From Acidocella sp. 35-58-6 (GTDB lineage: Bacteria; Pseudomonadota; Alphaproteobacteria; Acetobacterales; Acetobacteraceae): 5,924 nt of DNA. The stretch's first letter is position 1. Every line of letters starts with the position of its first letter. The stretch is from assembly GCA_002281005.1 (NCBI GenBank), contig NCFD01000086.1:1-5924 (forward strand), in the 5' to 3' direction. Shown here in pieces: positions 1-5,924 of this stretch. The position numbers were made by a program, and so were the translations under genes. The notes under the pieces are model-generated. The model was given only the letters and a program-made list of their open reading frames with translations, did no database searches and was not told where the DNA came from.

Positions 1-2442
1 CTCACGGGTGAGAAGAGCGTGTTTGACCGGCAGGACATCGCGCGGGCGCTGCATCGATATATCGGGGAGGCCGAGGGATTCCAGAACGCGCTGGCGAAAG
101 TCATGGCGTCGCCGGCGCTGGTGGAGTTGCGGCCGGAAATGGTTCGCGCTGGCGGCGCTGAGGGCGACCCTGGTCATGATCACGGCCGTGTGATCGAGTC
201 GGCGCGCTATTCGACGCGGGAGATGGTGGCGATTGAGCGTGACATGGCGGTGAGCGCCGACCGTATGGCCGCGCGGCGCGATCATGGGGTGGCATGGCGG
301 CATGTGACGGCGGCGGTGGCGCGGCAGGATGCGGCGATCCGCCTGGCCGGTGGTGCGGGGCTGGCGGCGGAGCAGGTAGCGGCGATTGAGGCGGTGACCG
401 GGCAGGAGCGCATCGCGGTGGTGGTGGGTCTGGCGGGTGCGGGCAAAAGCACGATGCTGGCGGCGGCGCGGGAGGCGTGGGAGGCGCAGGGTTACCGGGT
501 GCATGGTGCTGCTCTGGCTGGCAAGGCGGCGGAGGGGCTGGAGGAGTCTTCCGGCATTGCCTCGCGCACCCTGGCGTCATGGGAGCGGAGTTGGGAGCGC
601 CGGTCCGATCGGGGCGACGGCTTCGACAAGCTTGGTCCCAAGGACGTGTTCGTGATCGATGAGGCCGGGATGGTGGGCTCGAAGCAGCTTTCCCGGTTCA
701 TCACCGAGGTGGACCTGGCCGGGGCCAAGATCGTGCTGGTGGGCGATCCTGAGCAGTTGCAGCCGATCGGGGCGGGTGCGGCGTTCCGGGTTGTGGCCGA
801 GCGGGTTGGCATTGTGGAGCTGGAGGGGATTCGGCGGCAGCGCGAGGCGTGGCAACGGGCGGCGTCGGTGGATTTTGGCCGGCATCGCACCGCCGAAGGT
901 CTGGCCGCCTATGCCGAGCGGGGGGCGATCCAGTTCGAGGAGACCGGCGAGGCGGCGCGCCATGCCATTGTGCGGGATGTGATGGCCGATATGGATGCGC
1001 GGCCGGCGGGCTCGCGGCTAGTGTTGGCGCACCGGCGCGCGGATGTTGCGGCGCTGAATGACGCCATCCGCGATGCAAGGCAGGCGCGGGGCGAGCTGAC
1101 CGGCGAGCTGGTCTACCAGACCAGTGAGGGGGCGCGGGCGTTTGCCCTTGGCGACCGGGTGCTGTTCCGCGAGAACAACCGGGAGCTTGGCGTGAAGAAC
1201 GGGATGCTGGGCACGGTGGCACAAGCCAGCGAGGGGCATTTATCGATCCGGCTGGATACTGCTCAGGGGCCTGGTCTGGGCGGAGTGGCTCAAGGTTCCG
1301 GCGGTTCGCAGAACCGTTGGAATGGCCACGGAGGGCGGGCGGTCTCGGTCTCAATGGCGGATTACGCGGCGGTGGATCATGGCTATGCCACCACCATCCA
1401 TAAGAGCCAGGGGGCAACGGTGGACCGGGCCTATGTGCTGGCGTCCGGTTCGATGGACCGGCACATGACCTATGTGGCGATGACCCGGCACCGCGACGGG
1501 GTGGTGCTGTATGCCGATCGCTCCGAATTCAGCGACCTGGGCGCGCTCACGGCGCGGCTATCGCGCTCCCAGGCCAAGGAGACGACGCTGGATTACGACC
1601 GGGCCGGTTATGCCCAGCGCCGGGGGTTCGCCCTGCGAGGGACCGAGAGCGAGATCGTGGTTCCGGCGGGGATGCGCGCGCAGCAGGTGCCGGAATCCCT
1701 CCGCGGGAACCTTGGATCACTCCGCCCGACGCGGGACCAGGATGCGACGGGACAACGGTCGACGCCGAAGCGCGGCATGTTCGATGGCTTGAAGCTCAGT
1801 ACCGGCCGTCCCTCGGCCGAGGCCGGTCTGGGCGTTGGGGCCGCACAGGTACGGGCCGATCCTGCCGCGCGGCTGGAGCAGGCGGTGGAGCGCTACGCAC
1901 GGGCCTGGTCCGATATCGGGCTGATGCGCGCGGAAAGCCTGCCTGTGCTGGATTCACAAAAGCAGACATTGCGCGACGCCGGGGTGGCGCTGGATGAAGT
2001 CCGGCCTGGTGCGTTGCGCGATTTGCGGGCGGCCTTGGCTTATGAGCCAGCCACCCAGCGGGCGATGAGCGAATTGCAGGGGCGGGAGCGGGCCGCGCAG
2101 CTTGTCGCTGGCATCAAGCACGAGGAACGGGTGAACCGGGAGCCGGAGCTGTATGCCGCGCGGCTGGTGAAGGTTTGCCAGCGCCTGGAGGCTCGGCATG
2201 AGCAGCTAGGCGGCTGGGATCAGGCCGAAGCCCGCGGCAAGGTTGCAGCCGAGCTGAAAAGCATCGCCGGTGCCCTGAAACGTGATCCGCAGCTTGAGTC
2301 GGTGGTGCGGGCGCAGGTCAAGACGCTGGGGATTACGCCCGGCTCCTGGCTGGGCCGGGTGCTGCAAGCGCCGACCGTGGAGCGGGCGATAAGCCAGAGT
2401 ATCGGCCGTGATCTTGGACAGGAACGCGGGATGGAGCTGTGA
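1..2442 (+). CDS. traA: Ti-type conjugative transfer relaxase/helicase TraA, C-terminal part (5' end outside window)
   Basis: TraA nicks plasmid DNA at oriT with an N-terminal MobA/MobL-type relaxase domain and unwinds it with a RecD-like helicase for conjugative export. Only the helicase and C-terminal part are here. The frame is open to base 1, and residues LTGEKS before the GTG at 19 fit TraA, so that GTG is an internal codon rather than the start. Counting from it, Walker A GLAGAGKST is at residues 137-145, Walker B VFVIDEAGM at 210-218, and the next helicase motif GDPEQLQPI at 242-250. The UvrD/RecD C-terminal motifs follow: GYATTIHKSQGAT (455-467) and MTYVAMTRHRD (483-493). All key helicase residues look intact. 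Residues 415-440 form a Gly-rich loop just before the late helicase motifs. Residues from about 500 to 807 are the charged, poorly conserved TraA tail. GC-rich codon use is strong throughout. A DUF6118 gene follows closely. Family identity is confident; full-length integrity cannot be judged. Confidence 0.93.
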   Translation, partial: LTGEKSVFDRQDIARALHRYIGEAEGFQNALAKVMASPALVELRPEMVRAGGAEGDPGHDHGRVIESARYSTREMVAIERDMAVSADRMAARRDHGVAWRHVTAAVARQDAAIRLAGGAGLAAEQVAAIEAVTGQERIAVVVGLAGAGKSTMLAAAREAWEAQGYRVHGAALAGKAAEGLEESSGIASRTLASWERSWERRSDRGDGFDKLGPKDVFVIDEAGMVGSKQLSRFITEVDLAGAKIVLVGDPEQLQPIGAGAAFRVVAERVGIVELEGIRRQREAWQRAASVDFGRHRTAEGLAAYAERGAIQFEETGEAARHAIVRDVMADMDARPAGSRLVLAHRRADVAALNDAIRDARQARGELTGELVYQTSEGARAFALGDRVLFRENNRELGVKNGMLGTVAQASEGHLSIRLDTAQGPGLGGVAQGSGGSQNRWNGHGGRAVSVSMADYAAVDHGYATTIHKSQGATVDRAYVLASGSMDRHMTYVAMTRHRDGVVLYADRSEFSDLGALTARLSRSQAKETTLDYDRAGYAQRRGFALRGTESEIVVPAGMRAQQVPESLRGNLGSLRPTRDQDATGQRSTPKRGMFDGLKLSTGRPSAEAGLGVGAAQVRADPAARLEQAVERYARAWSDIGLMRAESLPVLDSQKQTLRDAGVALDEVRPGALRDLRAALAYEPATQRAMSELQGRERAAQLVAGIKHEERVNREPELYAARLVKVCQRLEARHEQLGGWDQAEARGKVAAELKSIAGALKRDPQLESVVRAQVKTLGITPGSWLGRVLQAPTVERAISQSIGRDLGQERGMEL

Positions 2443-2454
2443 ACCGCAAAAGCT

Positions 2455-2466
2455 GGGAGAGGGAAG
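2455..2466 (+). promoter_or_regulatory. Ribosome binding site that favours the ATG at 2469 for the DUF6118 gene
   Basis: The purine-rich stretch GGGAGAGGGAAG lies directly before the ATG at 2469. A GTG at 2439 in the same frame, overlapping the traA stop, is an alternative start. The purine stretch sits at a suitable distance only for the ATG, and the encoded MGSFDDDQANNPARAFEDLR is how this family usually begins. The ATG is therefore preferred. Confidence 0.55.
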
Positions 2467-2468
2467 AC

Positions 2469-2786
2469 ATGGGTAGTTTCGATGATGACCAGGCGAACAA
2501 TCCAGCGCGGGCGTTCGAGGATTTGCGGGCCGAGGTGTCCGTCATGCGCCGCGCCGTGGAGGCGCTGCCTGGCGTTCTAATCAACAGCTTGCCCCCGGCA
2601 CCGCCGGACTACCGGAGCGATGTTGGAAAAGTCGCGCAAATGCTGGCCGCCGTTGTTGGGACCGTCGATTATCCAAGGTGCGTCGATCCGGTCGTGGCGG
2701 AGTGCTGCCAGAAAGGTGCTGGTGGTCCAGTGGCCGAACGGGGCTTGGCCGTTCAGGCGTTCACCGCATGGGCTCCAGCCCCGTAG
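2469..2786 (+). pseudogene. DUF6118 family protein, truncated after about 61-63 codons by an IS630 remnant
   Basis: The function of DUF6118 is unknown. The family is commonly encoded just after traA on alphaproteobacterial conjugative elements. Recognisable family features here are PARAFEDLRAEVSVMRRAVE (residues 12-31), with coiled-coil-like character, and the LPPAPPDYRSDVGKVAQML region (41-59). Native sequence ends near residue 61-63 (about base 2655). From there the frame reads antisense through an IS630 transposase gene, giving an unrelated Cys-containing tail that stops at 2784-2786. The full protein is normally much longer; the rest, including any C-terminal membrane segment, is missing and does not reappear to the right of the IS remnant. 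The start is taken at the ATG at 2469, 26 bases after the traA stop, which suggests co-transcription with traA. The GTG at 2439 would add ten residues. The 105-residue chimeric product is probably non-functional, though the N-terminal part could still be translated. Confidence 0.72.
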
Positions 2787-2927
2787 CGGCGTCATGTTGG
2801 TTTTGACCCAGGTTTCATCAATAAAGACGAGACGGGCCGGGTCGATGCGCGGTTGATATTTCAGCCATTGTTCCCGGCGGCGCCTGACATCGGGACGGCT
2901 CTGCTCGCGGGCGACCAGTGTCTTTTT
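2577..2927 (-). pseudogene. IS630 transposase, second frame (OrfB, DDE domain), C-terminally truncated
   Basis: This frame supplies the catalytic half of an IS630 transposase. It is closed upstream by a TAA at 2930-2928 and so can only be entered by a shift within the A7 run. After the shift it reads KKTLVAREQSRPDVRRRREQ, then RLVFIDETWVKTNMTPLRGW, where the Asp of FIDE (codon at 2819-2817) is the first DDE catalytic residue. It continues through PFGHWTTSTFLAALRHDR to PWIIDGP. The family's second Asp (in a DNxxxH motif) and final Glu (in NPIE) are absent. From about 2655 to the stop at 2577 the protein reads antisense through the DUF6118 gene, giving an unrelated tail of about 25 residues. 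With two of three catalytic residues missing, transposition activity is not expected. Confidence 0.82.
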
Positions 2928-3271
2928 TTATACGTCAGCCCGTGCTCATGCACGAACCTCCAGACCGCCCAATAATCCGCCTCAAGCCCGCGTTCGGCCA
3001 ATTCGGCCACCAAGCCACGCAGGGTGAAATGGCGTTCCTTGAGCCTTGCGGCGAGCCAGATTTCATGTTCACCCTGGATCGTGCGCGGCCGATGCCCGCC
3101 GATCTGGCCGGGCGTAACAGCACCCGTTTCCCGGAAACGCCGCACCCAATTCACCGCCGTGCTGACCGCTATATCAAACTGCGCCGCAGCTCGATGGCAT
3201 GACACACCACCTTCCAAAACCAACGCAACAACCCGCTCCCGAAGATCATCCGAATAAGGTCGCGCCATCAT
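2861..3271 (-). CDS. IS630 transposase, first frame (OrfA, DNA-binding part)
   Basis: This frame encodes the DNA-binding N-terminal part of an IS630-family transposase, which recognises the element's terminal repeats. It begins (M)MARPYSDDLRERVVALVLEG, a signature of the family. Numbered from the ATG at 3268, a first helix-turn-helix spans about residues 22-46 (HRAAAQFDIAVSTAVNWVRR) and a second about 69-112, with a basic linker containing GHRPR (58-62). The true OrfA homology ends at LTYKK (111-115); the last 20 or so residues, up to the stop at 2861, are out-of-frame tail. Two adjacent ATG codons (3271 and 3268) are possible starts, and GGAGG (- strand, 3282-3278) lies 6 and 9 bases upstream of them. 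The frame is also open further upstream to 3307, but those residues are not family-like. OrfA could still be made and might bind IS630 ends without catalysing transposition. Confidence 0.8.
   Translation of the reverse strand: MMARPYSDDLRERVVALVLEGGVSCHRAAAQFDIAVSTAVNWVRRFRETGAVTPGQIGGHRPRTIQGEHEIWLAARLKERHFTLRGLVAELAERGLEADYWAVWRFVHEHGLTYKKRHWSPASRAVPMSGAAGNNG
2923..2929 (-). other. A7 slippery site for -1 frameshifting between OrfA and OrfB
   Basis: The - strand reads TAT AAA AAA AGA in the OrfA frame, with seven consecutive A. A -1 slip after the second AAA joins OrfA (LTYKK) to OrfB (KTLVAREQ), restoring the usual continuous LTYKKKTLVA sequence of the family. A TAA in the OrfB frame immediately upstream confines the switch to this run. 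Programmed frameshifting in A runs is established for several IS families. A simple single-base change that broke a formerly continuous gene is the alternative. Confidence 0.6.
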
Positions 3272-3300
3272 GGCTGGCCTCCAGCTCCAGCCAGAAGTTT

Positions 3301-3357
3301 GAATCACTCATTCGCCGATTCGGAAATCCCGCGATTCAACTAAAACCAATCACGCTC
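3301..3357 (-). repeat. Outer end of the IS630 remnant with repeated GATTC/GAATC motifs
   Basis: Between the transposase start and the presumed element boundary, the 5-mer GAATC (3301-3305) and its complement GATTC (3317-3321 and 3333-3337) occur at 16-base spacing. The outermost bases on the - strand are GAGCGTGATTGGTTTTAG. This fits a terminal repeat with internal transposase-binding repeats. The partner end is missing, so the repeat cannot be confirmed by pairing within this window. Confidence 0.45.
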
Positions 3358-3420
3358 TAGAATAATAACTGCATGGTTGGAGGTAGGATTCGATGCGTTT
3401 CCGCTGGGTAATATATTTTA

Positions 3421-5193
3421 TCAAGGTGAAGGCGAAGTAGGGTATCCTGCCATCCGATCGGCAGTGGTCTGGCAGCTCGGCTCATTGGTTTGGCGCTTCC
3501 ATACCGTGACGTAATGCCCATCTGGCATGGCCCAACGAGTTATGGATTTAAAGCCAGCTTGCATCGCCGCGTCGACCATCCGTCCGTTAGTCACAAGCGG
3601 CAAAAACTGCCTAGCCTCGTCGTCTGACGTGAGCAAGAGGCATGCTTGTGCTGCATCCCCATTCGTTAACCATGCCAGGTCGCCCAAAATCGTATCGCCA
3701 GTTACAATTGGGTCTACCATCGTAAGGCTGGACTCCCGCCCATTCTTGATGAGCTGTAGCAGGCCCACTGTATTCATATTGTAGAGGTAGTGACGAAACC
3801 CGAATGCAACGGGAGTGTCGCCCCCCATCTTGCGTATTTCGGCGCTTGTGAGTGCACTGAAATCAACCCATGCTCTACCCGTCACGGGGTTGATCGGTTC
3901 GGCTGGATCGTCGCTGGTGAAGCCGCCATTCGCCTCATAGGTTTCAATCTCAGCTCTGCCATCCGTTACCGTAGAAGAGCCAAGTACGGGAACATGAACG
4001 CTCCAGGGACGCGCGATACTTAAATTTAGGTCGAGAGAGGGTGTAACACCGAGAATCATGACAAATATCACCGCGCTCGCCTGAGCAAAGCGGTAGACCC
4101 TGCTGCTACTCATTTTTCTGCACGACCAAACGGAAAGCACGATTGCGGCGGGCACGATCGGCGCCAAGAAGGCGTCGCCCGTGTTTTGTGAAGAAGCCAA
4201 AGCCACCATCGCCGAGGCAACATAAATAATGATGGGTAATGACGGCGTAGACGCAAGGGTACGAAAGAAGGCGTTGACTCCATCCTGTGCTATACTTCGT
4301 CCAGCGAGCAAAAGCATTGACAGAACCCCCGCAAGCAAAACTAAAAAATAGGGTAAGTATACATAAGTGATAATAATCCTTGCCATGAGAAGCCATTTTG
4401 CAAGGCTGAACATAGATTGGCTTGGGCCGTATTCCGCAGCATGGTTGCCGTAGCCGAAACTCAGTAAGTAGTGGAAGACGTAGCGCCCATTAGGCCCAAG
4501 CCATGATGCAGCGATGGCGAGAGCTAACAACAATGAGAATGCTAGGACGAGCAAACGTTGACGCCGATCGGCAGGTTCGGAAATGGTGTAGATGACTGCC
4601 CCCAATATGATTCCTGGAACGAAAGCGATCGTCATCGTTCTTGCTAATGGCATCAGTCCTAAACAGACACCAAATACTGACGCCCAACTGAAAAGGCGAA
4701 AACGATCGGATCTCAGGAGCGCCACAAGAGCCATTGTGACCACCGCCGTGGTAGGGAGTGCAAACGTAAAGCTACGGGAATAAGTAATGATGATCGGACA
4801 TGACGCGACCAAAGCGGCGCTGACTAATCCGACCTGACGTGATCCGAGCGAGCATCCGAGAAAATAGGTTGCTGCGATAATCGCAGCACCAGAGAGCAGA
4901 GGCACCGCAAATCCCACAATCACATGCGGTCCAGTGACGCAATAAAACAAACCAGCCAGCGCGGTTGTCAGCGGCGCTTGAACGCTTGGTGCCCAGATGG
5001 CTTCGAGAAGTCCTCGAATTCCATCATGCAAAAATCCATAATAATCGACAATCGAGATGCCAAGATAGCCTGCTTCGTCGATGTCGAGTGGTTGTCCATG
5101 ACGGAACACCCATATCCATCGCGCATTGATCACTAAGAAAACAAGCAAAATTCCCAGTAAGCCCAACGTATAGGAGATGCGATTTCCCCTCAT
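3421..5193 (-). CDS. Polytopic membrane glycosyltransferase-like protein (GT-C fold, PMT/ArnT-like)
   Basis: GT-C enzymes transfer sugars from polyprenyl-phosphate donors on the periplasmic side of the inner membrane. This 590-residue protein has that architecture. A signal-anchor helix (about 8-28) is followed by a first periplasmic loop with DIDEAGYL (37-44), where the acidic pair matches the position of the catalytic Asp/Glu of the PMT/ArnT superfamily. About ten further hydrophobic segments lie between 68 and 385. Residues 386-590 form a soluble, presumably periplasmic domain I do not recognise. Single Arg and Tyr/Arg residues in loops (ARTMT 184-188, TYSRSF 137-142) could serve lipid-phosphate binding, but this is inference. 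The ATG at 5193 overlaps the upstream methyltransferase stop as ATGA, with AAGGAAG (- strand, 5210-5204) upstream, so translational coupling is likely. The 60 bases between its stop and the IS remnant show no clear terminator hairpin. Base composition is less GC-rich than traA. The donor and acceptor are unknown. A GT-like membrane protein without transferase activity is possible. Confidence 0.68.
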   Translation of the reverse strand: MRGNRISYTLGLLGILLVFLVINARWIWVFRHGQPLDIDEAGYLGISIVDYYGFLHDGIRGLLEAIWAPSVQAPLTTALAGLFYCVTGPHVIVGFAVPLLSGAAIIAATYFLGCSLGSRQVGLVSAALVASCPIIITYSRSFTFALPTTAVVTMALVALLRSDRFRLFSWASVFGVCLGLMPLARTMTIAFVPGIILGAVIYTISEPADRRQRLLVLAFSLLLALAIAASWLGPNGRYVFHYLLSFGYGNHAAEYGPSQSMFSLAKWLLMARIIITYVYLPYFLVLLAGVLSMLLLAGRSIAQDGVNAFFRTLASTPSLPIIIYVASAMVALASSQNTGDAFLAPIVPAAIVLSVWSCRKMSSSRVYRFAQASAVIFVMILGVTPSLDLNLSIARPWSVHVPVLGSSTVTDGRAEIETYEANGGFTSDDPAEPINPVTGRAWVDFSALTSAEIRKMGGDTPVAFGFRHYLYNMNTVGLLQLIKNGRESSLTMVDPIVTGDTILGDLAWLTNGDAAQACLLLTSDDEARQFLPLVTNGRMVDAAMQAGFKSITRWAMPDGHYVTVWKRQTNEPSCQTTADRMAGYPTSPSP

Positions 5194-5888
5194 GCGAAAC
5201 CTGCTTCCTTGCGAGCGCTAAGAGCGAGTGCTGAAGGGAAATCAACAGTATTTACCAAGACAGCTGAGAAGCCAGCTTGGAGGAGAAAGGTCCACATGTC
5301 GGCGCCGAACTCTGTGTGCACCACAAAATCGTCAGCACTGGTTTCCACAGCTCCATGATGGCTCTTTGGCAGCCCTGCCCTGCTTCTGGTAAGGCGCCCG
5401 ATGATCGTTGGGATTGTAAGACAGAGTGATCCATGAGGGCGAAGAACCCTTCGGCATTCCGCCAAGGCCCGTATTGGGTCGGATACATGCTCCAATGTAT
5501 CCGAATGGACGACAAGATCGAAGCTATCGGCTGCATAAGGCAGGTCATGCATGTCAACATTTGGATAAACAGCCAGAATGTGACCGGGAAGTTGGCGCAG
5601 TACAGGACTTAGGCTGCCAGCCTCGTTAATCTCGAGTATCGCCAGCTTCCGTGCATCTGGCGTCGCGACAAATTCCGTCAGCGTCAGAGTAGTGCCAACC
5701 GCAGCAAGGACTGCATTTGCGAGTGCAATGGAACGCAAATTGGCACCACACGCCCGACAGCAAGTTCCTTGTTGTTTGTCGATATAAGACCGTTCGTGTG
5801 GCGCAAGTTGCCATTCCGTAACCAGCTTATCCCAAAGCACCGGATGGTCCGCAAAGGAATTGCCTTTACAAACCGAACAAATGATCAC
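5190..5888 (-). CDS. Class I SAM-dependent methyltransferase with N-terminal CxxC pair
   Basis: This 232-residue protein is probably a cytoplasmic methyltransferase of the Methyltransf_11 type. The N-terminal section has two CxxC pairs, CSVC (4-7) and CRAC (44-47), 36 residues apart, which suggests a small zinc-binding module. The core follows: LAILEINEAGSLSPVL (82-97) stands where SAM-binding motif I lies, VDMHDLPYAADSFDLVVHSD (111-130) covers the acidic motif and strand 4, TLEHVSDPIRALAE (131-144) the next helix, and RVLRPHGSLCLTIP (147-160) the late motif. Motif I has EINEAGS in place of the usual glycine-rich ExGxGxG. The length is normal for a stand-alone enzyme. It starts at a GTG because an in-frame TAG lies ten codons upstream and no ATG or other usual start lies between; GGAGG is well placed. 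It is the first gene visible in a unit with the membrane glycosyltransferase, which suggests methylation of a sugar or glycan precursor. The substrate is inferred from context only. Confidence 0.78.
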   Translation of the reverse strand: MIICSVCKGNSFADHPVLWDKLVTEWQLAPHERSYIDKQQGTCCRACGANLRSIALANAVLAAVGTTLTLTEFVATPDARKLAILEINEAGSLSPVLRQLPGHILAVYPNVDMHDLPYAADSFDLVVHSDTLEHVSDPIRALAECRRVLRPHGSLCLTIPTIIGRLTRSRAGLPKSHHGAVETSADDFVVHTEFGADMWTFLLQAGFSAVLVNTVDFPSALALSARKEAGFA

Positions 5889-5896
5889 GTCTATGA

Positions 5897-5903
5897 TCCT
5901 CCG
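5897..5903 (-). promoter_or_regulatory. Ribosome binding site supporting the GTG start of the methyltransferase
   Basis: The - strand reads CGGAGGA, with nine bases between it and the GTG at 5888. This strong Shine-Dalgarno match decides the non-ATG start, since the same frame is closed by a TAG a little further upstream. Only 36 bases precede the gene in the window, so its promoter, or an upstream gene, cannot be assessed. Confidence 0.6.
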
Positions 5904-5924
5904 TGAAACTCTACACTAGACATC

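Larger units (their letters stand above)
2655..3359 (-). mobile_element. IS630-family insertion sequence remnant, truncated at its transposase 3' end
   Basis: About 700 bases survive of an element that is normally around 1.1 kb. The transposase-upstream end is on the right and appears preserved. Read on the - strand it begins with GAGCGTGATTGGTTTTAG next to a TA (3358-3359) inside CTAG, in keeping with the TA target preference of IS630/Tc1 elements. The left side stops inside the transposase, just after the codons for PWIIDGP. Family resemblance would predict ING next, but the window has NNG and then DUF6118 sequence read in antisense, so the junction lies at about 2648-2660. There is no left terminal repeat and no second target copy. 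The remnant is not autonomous. The exact ends are inferred without an alignment. Confidence 0.75.

Noticed and set aside
101..1417. Long - strand open frames opposite traA (101-580, 492-890, 577-963, 701-1417)
   Set aside because: They are Pro/Arg/Ala-rich, have no recognisable domain, and lie antisense to a clearly conserved helicase in GC-rich DNA, where stop codons are rare by chance.
2620..2856. + strand open frame spanning the DUF6118/IS junction
   Set aside because: It begins out of frame inside DUF6118 and continues antisense through the transposase, so it is a by-product of the junction and not a gene.
2918..3202. + strand open frame of 94 codons across the transposase
   Set aside because: It is the antisense reading of OrfA, whose protein matches the IS630 family; the + strand product has no family features.
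3361..3420. Possible bidirectional terminator between the converging units
   Set aside because: The A/T-rich stretch ATATATTTTA at 3411-3420 is not preceded by a convincing GC-rich hairpin.
4106..4396. Open frames inside the glycosyltransferase gene (4106-4396, 4490-4687, 3527-3784)
   Set aside because: They overlap a 590-residue frame with consistent membrane-protein character and have no features of their own.
5252..5814. Open frames inside the methyltransferase gene (5252-5560, 5426-5629, 5626-5814)
   Set aside because: They are out of frame with the recognisable methyltransferase motifs and show no domain or well-placed ribosome binding site.

Overview
The window suggests a plasmid or integrated mobile region of an alphaproteobacterium. 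Acetobacteraceae-type organisms are my best guess, because a Ti-type TraA relaxase followed by a DUF6118 gene and an IS630-type transposase of this kind are familiar there. That placement comes from recalled family resemblance, not a database search. There are three blocks, and their base composition differs visibly.

Block 1 (1-2442, + strand, very GC-rich) is the C-terminal two thirds or so of a TraA conjugative relaxase/helicase. The frame is open at the left edge, so the N-terminal relaxase domain lies outside the window. Just downstream, probably in the same operon, is the start of a DUF6118 protein gene (2469 onward). Only about 61-63 native codons survive.

Block 2 (about 2655-3359) is a remnant of an IS630-family insertion sequence, with its transposase on the - strand. 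The 5' part (N-terminal helix-turn-helix region, an A7 frameshift site and the first catalytic Asp) is present. The 3' part, which would carry the second Asp, the Glu and the far terminal repeat, is missing. It is joined directly to the interrupted DUF6118 gene, and no continuation of DUF6118 appears on the other side. The arrangement therefore looks like a rearrangement or deletion junction, not a simple insertion.

Block 3 (3360-5924, - strand, clearly less GC-rich) is a two-gene unit. A class I SAM-dependent methyltransferase with an N-terminal pair of CxxC motifs (5190-5888) is followed by a polytopic GT-C-like membrane glycosyltransferase (3421-5193), and the two overlap by ATGA. The likely theme is synthesis or modification of a surface glycan, but no substrate can be read from the sequence. 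The block has the look of an accessory glycan locus brought next to the transfer genes, with the IS remnant at the seam. Transcription of blocks 1 and 3 converges on the IS. I see no RNA gene, CRISPR array or replication origin.
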